From: Ichthyophonus hoferi
Taxonomy: Eukaryota; Opisthokonta; Ichthyosporea; Ichthyophonida; Ichthyophonidae
Reading direction: 5' to 3'
Assembly: GCA_002751075.1 (NCBI GenBank)
Contig: NAOQ01000384.1
Coordinates: 41,681-70,215, forward strand
DNA: 28,535 nt
A program made the translations under genes and the position numbers. The notes beneath the pieces were generated by a model, which searched no databases, had not been told where the DNA came from, and saw only the letters and a list, made by a program, of their open reading frames with translations. Positions 22,701 through 28,535 of the stretch are shown in pieces. Each line of letters opens with the position of its first letter. The first letter of the stretch is position 1.

Positions 22701-25700
22701 CTAGCTCCGCATTCTATAATATGCGAAATAATCAAAGAATTGATATGACTGACTAATTAAGTTGGTCAATTTATTTATAGTGGCTTTAATAACAACTTTT
22801 AATCTATGTAAGTATTAATTTAAACCCAAAAAATAAACAATAAAAATAAAAATAAAAATAAATCAAGAAAACGCACCATGAGAGAACGTGTTTCATTCCT
22901 TCTCTCTTGCCTTTCCCTTGCACTACTGAAAGATTTAACTGTAGCATGATTACTTATGAGTTAATTTTTAAATAACTTAAGAATGGCCAATCTGTACATC
23001 TCAGTCGCTTTATATGGCTGACGTGAGGATGTTACCAAATAGAATTCAGTAGAAATTTTCAACTCAGAAGAGAATGACTTTCATACCTATATAATATGTA
23101 ATGCATATTTAATCAAATTTAAAAAATTTAAATTAGACAGATATGCCTATATAAGGTGGACTGTACAAATATTGTATTAATTATCTCCTTCTTACAGCTA
23201 GTCCTAAGGCCTGCACGTTTATTGCATTCAAGAAAATAGTAGTTTTATTGTTATCATTGCTAATAATTGTATTTCAGTTAAACTATATATTAATTGTTTG
23301 TTGATTGATCGGTATCTCCCTCAAGCTCCAGCTTCACATCCTTAAAAAAACCAAAAGAGTGACTATACTCTCAAAAAGGAAAAATTGATGACTACAACAT
23401 GATTACAATAAACTTACAGCCCTCACTATTCTCCCTTTTTCTTTGTCCCTGGATTAGATTGGTCCGGTAGACTGAACTTGGGAACCAAACTCACAACAAT
23501 CAAATGAAAAAGGCATCACTGTGATGGGTTCCAACAAGTCTAATTGCATAGCCATCTTCATTATATCATGGCCTAGTAATGATCTATCATCATTCCCGTA
23601 AAAAAAGCACAAAATATTGCAACCAGATTAACTTTGCGGATATATTTCAATTTAGGCCATCGACAACATACACGTGTAGTTGATGCAATGAAGCATAATG
23701 TACACTAAGATTTCAAACACTGATCAATTTTGTGGCTTTTTGTAAAAACAAATTCCTGTTTCATATGTACGACTTAACGTGTATTCTCAGCTGTTGAGTT
23801 TCTGTCTTCTAAACATAGTCTAACGGACCAATAAAAGATGCTGTCACATCTTCTCATTATTTATATACAATATGTGACTGATTTTTAAGCAACGCAATCC
23901 ATAATTGTTCAATTTTCCTAATAACACTTGCCTTTATACCGCAATTCAAATAGCTATAACTTAAGGTTTATGTATTTTTCTGCAAAATATAAATGTTCTT
24001 TTTATTATGCCTTTTGACCAAGAGTATGAGAACGTGTACCTGTACGGTTTCTATGTCTTTGTTTACGTGTATGCATTATTATAGAACGTTTTTGTGGATA
24101 GGTATACTCAAATACATGCATATACAGCATGCAATACATATTTACATATTCACAAACCTTAAAGTTTTCCCACGAAGCCAGTCCACTCAAATATGACGTT
24201 GTCTCTGATGTTCCATCACTTCCATCCTCCTTCTTCTTCTCCCTTTTCCACTCAATTTCAAATTCCCTGTTGTTTTTTTCATTGTTTTGCCCCTCTTTTT
24301 CCTCTTCTTTTATTTTGCAGTCATTATCAAAACTAATATCATCTTGATCATCATCCTCCTCCTCCATTTCTATTCTAGGCGACAAAACGGCAGGTACACT
24401 GTTCCTGCGTGGTATCCTTCTCATATGTTCTTTAACATTTATTACTTCATTTTCTCCTCGTTCTTTGTCATGTGCAGACCATTGTCTTATAAATGGAATA
24501 ACTGATAATTTTCTCTTTCTTTTTTTTCTGGGAAACCATTCACTCGTATTAGAACGTGTCATTGACTTGGATCCATCAAATTGCGCTAGATTAAGATCAT
24601 CGCAATGATTATAATTATTGCCGTTGTAATAAGAAGGCAGGTCGTCAGAAGAAAACACTCCAAACCCGCGACTGTCTTTCAAGATGGATTTTCTTAGATC
24701 GGGAAATCTGTCAGATGATTCAGAAAGTTCATAATCAGATGCAAGTGGTCCGGAACTATCAGATATTTCTGAAATTTCTTTTAGCTCATGATCTTTTATA
24801 TGTTCTTCATTAGCTACAACAAAACTAATGTCAAAATTTTCTGGTATTGAATTTTTTCTCTCCTCTCTCACTTTTATCTCTTCACGGTTTAATAAATATC
24901 CGGTGCTTTTAGTGGATGCCAATGATTTCTGCTGTAGTTTAATTGAAGAAGATAGAGATAGAGCAGAACAACTTGAACGGTTGGGTTGGCCATTTGAGCT
25001 TTGCTTATACTCCGATGAGTATAGCTGACAATCTGGTTCTCTGTAAGATTTAGTGAGATAAATGCAAAAATGAGATATCAAAAGGTATAAGAGGGAGGTG
25101 ATTTGGGCTTTGAGGTGCAGAAATAAACAATAATGAAATAATAGTACTGGTAAGAGAAGGGGATGATGGGAAAGCAACAGACGTATAAATTGGAAAATAT
25201 ATAGAGAAAAAGATATTTAGTCATTAGTTATAATGTTGTGCATCAGTAGAGATTGTATAAGATTTTTGGGAATAGAAATTGGACAAAGGCTTAATCTAGG
25301 TCCGTGATGAGGACATAAAAAATAAGAAATATTTGTGGGATTAAATGATAAAGATTACAAATAGGTGAAGATACATATGCCATATATATATAACAAAAAG
25401 GACATAGCTTGATGTATAGTTACTCATTGTGGTATTTATAAAATTATGTCTTGAACGAGAAAGAGAGAAAAAGAGGAAAAAAGGAATGACATTAAAGAGT
25501 TGAGAAATAGATATTGTTAAATATGAAAAAAGAACAACTTTTGTATCAGCACTTATCCAGCCTTTTGCGTTAAAAAAAAATAGAGAAAATGGTAAAAACA
25601 ATTCAAAGAAAATCTATAAAATAAATAAAGACAAATGAAATACAATAAAATGAGAAACACAGAAAGGATATCTAGAACAAAAATAAATAAAAAGAAAGAA

Positions 25701-27336
25701 TAGCAAATATCAAAAAAGGAATCGTAGGAGAAAGTAAAGGGTAAGAGAAGAAAGAAGGGTAGAAGGTACCTAACTAGAAGGAAATAGGAACAGTATCTGA
25801 AACAATATATATATACAAGAATCCACAAAAATAAAATATTGTTAAAACCCTTGTATACCCGCACTAACCCAATCACATCCTTGCATGACCCCAAGTTTTT
25901 CTTGGAAATATGTGCACGCAGCATGAGTTGATGCGCAAAATCAAATTTGTGTGAATGATCTGTATTATTAGTTGCTAACATTAATAATAAACTATTAGTA
26001 TGTAATATATATTAAATAACCTATTGGTTCAATTGGTGATTAGAATTTATGCAAATACCATTTAAAACATTAGCAGAATGTTCAGGGATCCCATAAAGCA
26101 GGTCAATTTTTGATTATCAGATGGTAGGTGGGGTCCAGTGAACTGACTTCAAAACTTCAATTAAAAACTAAGATCATTGAGTCTATTAGTTATTAAAATT
26201 AGAGGTTGGGTTGTATTTTTTTATAAAAAGTAGTAGGAAAAAAAAAGTCTGCTACGTAGTGTGATTTAAAATCTATATATGATTTTTTGTGTGTGTGTGT
26301 TTTATGTTTGCTGCCAATATACACCAATCTTATCTCAATATTTTCAAAACATAATGTTATCTAGATGAAAATTTGTTATTAAAAATAAATTAATTATGCA
26401 AATGCAAACAATCTGATGTTGACATTTTCAGTTGCGTTGCTCTAAAATTCAAAATTAATTGACTTATATTAACAATTTAGATCAATCAAAACACAACCAA
26501 AGATGGGCAGATCTTTAAATGTACATAGAAGCATATGAATTGATAGTGCCTGTTATAGTAGAAAGAAATTATAAAATAATAATAGTAACTGTGATGATAC
26601 CTGTAAGAGTCATAGAAATAATACCTGTATTTGTGATAGTATCAATAATACTAATATTAATACCAATATTAATATTAAAAATAATAATAATAGTAATAAT
26701 AATAGTACTGGCAATAGTAATAGTAATGATAATAACAATAATCATCATGATCATAATCGTAATCTACAACAAAAATAGGGTATGTACATGACATGTTTAT
26801 TATATATGTTTTTAAACTTTCGGTTGGTATCGATAAAAGCTCGTTAGTCGTAGTTTTACGAAAATCTATGTTATAGCTTTGTGAATGTTTATAGCATAGT
26901 ATTAATTAGTTTGAGAAATAAAATTCAATACTAGGCCAATGACTGACTGACTATACGGAGCCATGCTGTTGATATTTAATTTTCTCTCTGCAAATGTAAT
27001 CCAATTGGTTAATCCTATATTTAACGCCATTGTTGAGTTTATGATTGGCTGTTAGCTTTTTAAACAAATTGCGCATTATAACTTTTTTAATTTGATAAAT
27101 GAAAAGGAACAATAAATCATGATTCAGGCAGCCATATCACCCTCTTTATTATTTTTATGAAAATATATGCGTAATTATTAATGTTATTGTCATTATTAGC
27201 ACTATTACTGTTACTGTCAAAACCATAGCATCTCTAATTATTTTTTAAAAAGAAACCAACAAAAAAAGCCTTACCAAATACAGTCGATGTGAATTTCATT
27301 TTTTCGAAGATAAGCAGCCATCCGATGAGTAAAAGG
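10537..27336 (-). CDS. Gene B: Ras guanine-nucleotide exchange factor (RasGEF_N + CDC25 domain)
   Basis: Twenty minus-strand exons, phase-compatible throughout: 27336-27275 (tentative), 25974-25890, 25040-24158, 23448-23418, 22925-22877, 22115-22019, 20865-20837, 20761-20720, 20426-20151, 18218-18025, 17185-17128, 17069-16924, 16085-15953, 15641-15560, 14724-14446, 13449-13267, 12926-12744, 12254-12175, 11804-11645 and 10782-10537 (TAA). The product is about 1,080 residues. Proteins with this pair of domains load GTP onto Ras-family GTPases: the CDC25 domain displaces GDP, and RasGEF_N supports it. Layout: disordered charged N-terminus (about 30-320), unrecognised middle (about 350-600), RasGEF_N (about 600-750), CDC25 domain (about 800-1060). 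No PH, DH, cNMP-binding, SH2/SH3 or transmembrane segment is evident. The target GTPase (Ras, Rap or other) cannot be told. The catalytic half is secure; the 5' end is uncertain. Confidence 0.85.
11645..11804 (-). CDS. Gene B exon 19: RasGEF catalytic domain, DLT and hairpin block
   Basis: Acceptor taatatatacag, donor gtaagt. After the shared Arg it reads QTLAAERPLASGLIPVTSVV, MKDLTSVNEIP and YINLYKLRLIAQLINE. These correspond to the CIP..G..L.DL.F.....P block and the INF.KRR.IA..I.EI helix at the helical hairpin used to open the Ras nucleotide site. The usual Phe of INF is Leu here and the Gly after IP is not obvious, a mildly divergent catalytic region. Confidence 0.92.
12175..12254 (-). 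CDS. Gene B exon 18: RasGEF catalytic domain, NYR block
   Basis: Acceptor ccatatgacag, donor gtaggc. It encodes LVPLESMKKLAKLEELFLPT and QNFKNY, with AG carried into exon 19 to give Arg. This is the family's L..L..L..P..NF.NYR element. A different frame over the same bases gives a longer open frame, but only this one continues the domain. Confidence 0.92.
12744..12926 (-). CDS. Gene B exon 17: RasGEF catalytic domain, LNN block
   Basis: Acceptor ttctccggcag, donor gtgagt, 61 codons in phase 0, the same length as exon 16. VSYWVCTEI is the conserved W[VL]..EI helix. FIQLSQLLHKLNNYNSAYAV and MIGLNHGAVQRLKRSWE match the strongest RasGEF signature (C..LNNFN....I...L....V.RLK.TWE). The Asn pair and Arg-Leu-Lys are intact, so the exchange core looks functional. 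Confidence 0.95.
13267..13449 (-). CDS. Gene B exon 16: RasGEF catalytic domain, first block
   Basis: Acceptor aaacctacag, donor gtagag, 61 codons in phase 0. PKDLACALTNQEWRLFKDVC followed by PLAFLATLWGG fits the first conserved block of CDC25 domains (A..LT..E..LF..I.P.E.L...W). AWFTK at the end leads into the WV.TEI helix of the next exon. Confidence 0.92.
13493..14208. repeat. Duplicated flanks of the N gap (probable contig overlap)
   Basis: 13561-13681 and 14088-14208 are identical for 121 bases at a constant offset of 527, including the same TA microsatellite. Further out, 13493-13560 and 14005-14087 are the same sequence with scattered single-base insertions in the second copy, which sits at the contig edge. 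The two are best read as unmerged ends of overlapping contigs. Confidence 0.85.
13682..14004. other. Assembly gap (323 N)
   Basis: A run of undetermined bases. Open frames drawn across it on either strand are meaningless. Confidence 0.99.
14446..14724 (-). CDS. Gene B exon 15: end of RasGEF_N and Ser/Thr-rich linker
   Basis: The acceptor ccttttatag and a consensus donor gtaagt bound 93 codons in phase 0. LKSVLEKFSDANSYEQLSK completes the RasGEF_N helix. The rest is a polar linker (LSSQSQTNTTGSRIPEGHE, a Gln run near MQMQQQ, and FEEDGG at the end) joining to the catalytic domain. The linker length is typical of RasGEF proteins. Confidence 0.85.
15560..15641 (-). CDS. Gene B exon 14: RasGEF_N C-terminal helices
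   Basis: The acceptor catttgaacag and a consensus donor gtaagt bound VCTYILKWMETSPSDFHSDL and MMADLKR. This matches the family pattern RV.NVL..WIE..F.DF that closes RasGEF_N. The internal ATG (METSPSDF) is not the start, because it lies inside the conserved helix. Phase 2 in, phase 0 out. Confidence 0.88.
15651..15744. repeat. 47-bp tandem duplication beside the exon 14 acceptor
   Basis: Two head-to-tail copies (15651-15697 and 15698-about 15744) differ at only a few bases. The unit starts TGCTAATATTTA and contains TTGAAGTTACTTG. It lies about 10 bases upstream, in gene sense, of the exon 14 acceptor, so it covers the likely branch-point region. Confidence 0.8.
15953..16085 (-). CDS. Gene B exon 13: RasGEF_N core
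   Basis: Acceptor aatattatag, donor gtgagc. It contains DSEFFSLFVLTYRHITTPAN, the diagnostic RasGEF_N signature (F..FLLTYR.F.TP), followed by LLAKCMNYIEYL. Phase 1 in, phase 2 out. This exon by itself identifies the module. Confidence 0.92.
16924..17069 (-). CDS. Gene B exon 12: start of RasGEF_N module
   Basis: The acceptor tctataacag and donor gtatga bound ILEEVVDSMGEDEIWWETRD, then GRSSVLAVACLDSLVANIGL. The pattern of a charged turn followed by a hydrophobic A/V-rich helix with LDSLVANI matches the opening of RasGEF_N, which usually shows a GTLE.LVE.L pattern. A second frame is also open, but only this one meets exons 11 and 13 in phase. The carried G plus AT gives Asp. Confidence 0.78.
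17128..17185 (-). CDS. Gene B exon 11 (58 nt)
   Basis: The acceptor gatgtagtcag and donor gtatgt bound LEKENDDIIMNFLQIFLV, phase 1 in and phase 2 out. The other two frames hit stops. Its end joins T of the next exon to give Cys. Confidence 0.62.
18025..18218 (-). CDS. Gene B exon 10
   Basis: The acceptor gtttcttag opens NKYNIKIFEVEERSHSFATI, then a charged helix-like stretch, EKLQPKRDAQEETQIREICD, and YTFKY near the end. The donor gttttt at 18024 gives phase 1, which exon 11 needs. An overlapping stronger-looking donor (gtaggt, four bases upstream in the transcript) would be phase 0 and would not fit. The carried G plus TT makes Val. Confidence 0.68.
18219..20150 (-). other. Gene B intron, 1,932 nt, largest in the window
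   Basis: AT-rich intron with a perfect threefold 9-bp repeat of GGCATACTA at 19214-19240 and AAAAAC/AAATAA tracts near 19121-19145 and 19580-19603. CCAATCA occurs at 18539. I see no exon, RNA gene or transposon. Confidence 0.55.
19214..19240. repeat. Three tandem copies of a 9-bp unit
   Basis: GGCATACTA occurs three times in direct succession within an intron of gene B. No function suggested. Confidence 0.85.
20151..20426 (-). CDS. Gene B exon 9 (middle domain)
   Basis: The acceptor tttcattttgcag is excellent and the donor is a consensus gtaagt. Ninety-one full codons include MYVSFANTHTPLNPIIIYPS, DLFSTFINIVKGPLGPTD and YGPLMTFQLRKVDAKGHPID, ending DPNQD. The strand-rich, Pro/Gly-containing text looks like a folded domain, but I cannot name it. 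A second AG at 20302-20303 could give a shorter form in a different phase, which does not fit exon 8. Confidence 0.72.
20720..20761 (-). CDS. Gene B exon 8 (42-nt, frame-neutral)
   Basis: The acceptor tcaacgacag and donor gtaagc bound 42 nt reading CMFLTFLCQRDKY in the gene frame. It is phase 2 on both sides, so skipping it leaves the frame intact. That makes it a candidate cassette exon; it might also be a chance island. Confidence 0.4.
20837..20865 (-). CDS. Gene B exon 7 (29-nt micro-exon)
   Basis: The acceptor aaatccctgacag and a consensus donor gtaagt bound TVLLFIGVR plus GG. Phase 0 in, phase 2 out. The hydrophobic strand continues the beta-like text of exon 6. Confidence 0.5.
20866..22018 (-). 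other. Gene B intron, 1,153 nt
   Basis: AT-rich intron. A minus-strand open frame at 21124-21390 has mixed composition (a hydrophobic stretch, then Lys/His-rich), but no acceptor-donor pair keeps it in phase with exons 6 and 7, so I left it out. No RNA gene or mobile element seen. Confidence 0.5.
22019..22115 (-). CDS. Gene B exon 6
   Basis: The acceptor atattag and a consensus donor gtgagt bound MGNTTAQRYLTSERTLTITV and then IGLGGIDTKEYK. The alternating hydrophobics (TLTITVIGLGG) suggest a beta strand opening a folded domain that I do not recognise. The GLGG is not a P-loop: no GK[ST] follows. Confidence 0.68.
22877..22925 (-). CDS. Gene B exon 5 (49-nt micro-exon)
   Basis: A very good acceptor (aaatctttcag) and donor gtgcgt. 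It encodes VQGKGKREGMKHVLS, a basic stretch. The closing TG joins the first G of exon 6 to give Trp. Phases are exact on both sides. Confidence 0.6.
23418..23448 (-). CDS. Gene B exon 4 (31-nt micro-exon)
   Basis: The acceptor is ctaatccag and the donor a consensus gtaagt. It encodes GQRKRENSEG plus one base. It is phase 0 in, phase 1 out, and the carried T joins TA of exon 5 to give Leu. Short, but both splice sites and both phases fit. Confidence 0.55.
24158..25040 (-). CDS. Gene B exon 3: long disordered, charged regulatory segment
   Basis: Largest exon in the window (883 nt, 294 residues). The acceptor aatcttacag starts it in phase 2 and the donor gtttgt ends it in phase 0 after SWENFK. 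The text is rich in Ser, Glu, Lys, Asn and Asp with almost no hydrophobic core, so probably disordered. Visible elements: Ser-rich block SCSALSLSSS near residue 30; acidic-Ser block ISEISDSSGPLASDYELSES near 95-115; polybasic RKKRKRKLSVIP near 180; RRIPRRNSVPAVLSP near 215; acidic EMEEEDDDQDD near 230; Lys/Glu-rich tract near 245-275. The basic-Ser motifs suit basophilic kinases and 14-3-3-type binding (inference). The open frame continues past both splice sites into intron text, so the ORF end at 24005 is not the protein end. Confidence 0.75.
25890..25974 (-). CDS. Gene B exon 2
   Basis: The acceptor taatgttag opens a frame reading TNNTDHSHKFDFAHQLMLRA and then HISKKNLG. The donor gtcatg is poor, but it is the only one in phase 2, which the next exon needs. 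The His/Lys/Arg-rich helical text is clearly less AT-driven than the flanks. Exact 3' end uncertain. Confidence 0.5.
25975..27274 (-). other. Gene B intron, with degenerate AAT/AGT repeat
   Basis: This 1,300-nt AT-rich intron has an imperfect trinucleotide array at about 26570-26755 (AAT, AGT, ACT and GAT units) that keeps frames open on both strands and encodes only Ile/Val/Met/Thr repetition. There is a short GT run at 26288-26300. No exon or RNA gene recognised. Confidence 0.6.
26570..26755. repeat. Degenerate AAT-type trinucleotide repeat
   Basis: Consecutive three-base units AAT/AGT/ACT/GAT with interruptions. The long frames on both strands over this patch are a by-product of the three-base period and are not genes. 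Confidence 0.7.
27275..27336 (-). CDS. Gene B exon 1 (tentative)
   Basis: A strong donor gtaagg follows an island that ends MKFTSTVF plus one G. That G joins CA of the next exon to make Ala, so phases agree. The ATG at 27299-27297 could be the start codon (MKFTSTVFATNNTD), making the upstream bases 5' UTR. Alternatively the exon begins after tatag at 27337 and is internal. Another frame is also open here, so this is the least certain gene B exon. Confidence 0.4.
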
Positions 27337-28535
27337 CTATAATCTATCAAAGCCAAAGTACTAGTTTGAAGTTATTATAAATTGTGTAAACAATTACTTT
27401 ATCAGATATATAGCTGCCTATATAACGTCACAATGTTAGCTAAAGCAATAAAGACAAATACATATTGAGAATGCACTGCACTTTCTCATGTTATGTACCT
27501 ATAGAAGTGCAAATATGCGAGCATATACATACACAGATAATCATACTTCTAGCCAACACTTAAATATTTCCTCAACCAAATATGCAAATATAAACATATA
27601 TGCATAGATATTACATACGTATACTCACTTTTATGTACATAAATATATACATTATAGATGAACATGATTATATACATACATACACATGCTTATTGCAAAA
27701 GATATATGTATATATGGGAAGATAGTGCACATGGGGAAAGTCATTTACACAAGTGGCAAATCCGGTGTTGTACGAAAGGCGCATACATACCATGTATGCA
27801 ATGGCCCATATTTAATAGTTATCAATGGAAATGGAACAGAATGTACAAATAAAAGATAGGTGAGGAGAAAGGGTGACTGTAACAGTTCATAACGAAATAT
27901 CAAGGTTTAGTACCGAATAGTATGCCATCAAAACCAGAAGTTCGGGTATTTTTGGCATATTCTAAATCCCTCTATACACCATTATATTCCCTTTGTATTT
28001 CCCTTCTAGGGAACTCTTTCAATGATAGTAACAATAATATTTGATTTAACGTTTGTCTATTTGGGTCCTGAACTGAAAACAAATTTCCAGCCAGTCATCT
28101 TTGGAATGCATGCATTCCAGGGATGGTATGCAGCCTATGGTTGAGCCATAGTAGATCTTGGCTGAATCTATCTAAATTACTCTATATTATAAAGCTCCTA
28201 TGTACTATGTAAAAGAACTGTTGTATTTTTATTTATTAAAAAAATATTTATTATTATTTTAATGTAAAGTTTTTGAGTGTCCAATAATGAACAACATAAT
28301 GCCATGCCCCGAATTACCCTCCTTTTCAAACTGGAAATCTATGATTGGCCCATTTTAGAGTACCTTTGCACATATGCAGAGAAATAACAGACAAGAACAC
28401 GTTGCTGTGTATGTGATAATAAGCATTTACATTATTATTATTAAAAATTGTAGTAGAGTCATAAAAAATGGTTCATTGAGACAGAAGTTGTTCAACAGAA
28501 ACTTCAAATAACGGTGATATGAAGTATCATTATAT
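27337..28535. other. Sequence upstream of the first visible gene B exon
   Basis: AT-rich with no convincing exon on either strand. It may be the promoter/5' region or another intron of gene B. A minus-strand CCAATCA (TGATTGG on +) is at 28340-28346. A + frame at 27658-27852 and a minus-strand island ending at a gtgagt-like donor near 27630 are AT-driven or do not match phase. I cannot place a transcription start. Confidence 0.4.

Noticed and set aside
26519-26791. Ile/Val-rich frames on both strands, transmembrane-like
   Set aside because: They are by-products of the imperfect AAT/AGT trinucleotide repeat.
27275-27336. Alternative reading of the first gene B exon (FTHRMAAYLRKNEIHIDCI)
   Set aside because: It looks coding, but it ends in phase 2 and would create a stop or a mismatch with exons 2 and 3; the chosen frame joins in phase. 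Not fully excluded.
27658-27852. + frame of 64 residues near the window end
   Set aside because: Mixed text with no splice or start context and no support from neighbouring islands.
1-28535. Search for mobile elements, CRISPR arrays, rRNA or tRNA genes
   Set aside because: No transposase, reverse transcriptase, long terminal or inverted repeats, spaced repeat arrays or RNA-gene signatures could be recognised.

Overview
This is an A+T-rich (about two thirds by eye), intron-dense nuclear window from a eukaryote. It has no prokaryotic-style operons, no recognisable RNA genes and no recognisable transposon genes. The long six-frame ORFs are mostly AT-repeat shadows. Coding signal appears only as short islands with codon structure, flanked by GT and AG. 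Chaining these islands by reading phase gives two genes that converge tail to tail. A Ras exchange factor with a RasGEF_N module, together with many short exons, points to a unicellular opisthokont (an ichthyosporean-like holozoan is my guess) or possibly an amoebozoan. That placement is inference.

Gene A (+, about 239-10003, 5' end outside the window). Fifteen exons with compatible phases encode about 468 residues of the C-terminal part of an alpha-helical, HEAT/ARM-like protein ending in a coiled-coil-prone tail and a stop at 10001-10003. I do not firmly recognise it. A weak hypothesis is the FIRRM/FLIP (DUF4487) family, partners of FIGNL1 in recombination.

Gene B (-, about 27336 down to 10537). 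Twenty exons encode about 1,080 residues. In order they give a disordered, charged N-terminal region in one 883-nt exon, a run of micro-exons, a middle region I do not recognise, a clear RasGEF_N module (17069-14446) and a complete CDC25-type RasGEF catalytic domain (13449-10537). The stop is only 533 bases from the stop of gene A.

The rest is introns, a short convergent intergenic spacer (10004-10536), AT-rich low-complexity DNA and an assembly gap of 323 Ns (13682-14004). The gap is flanked by two copies of the same sequence and looks like a scaffolding artefact. I see no dramatic new system. The points most worth a second look are the RasGEF architecture with its micro-exon run, the unplaced gene A protein, the false gap duplication, and a CCAATCA heptamer that is strongly over-represented.
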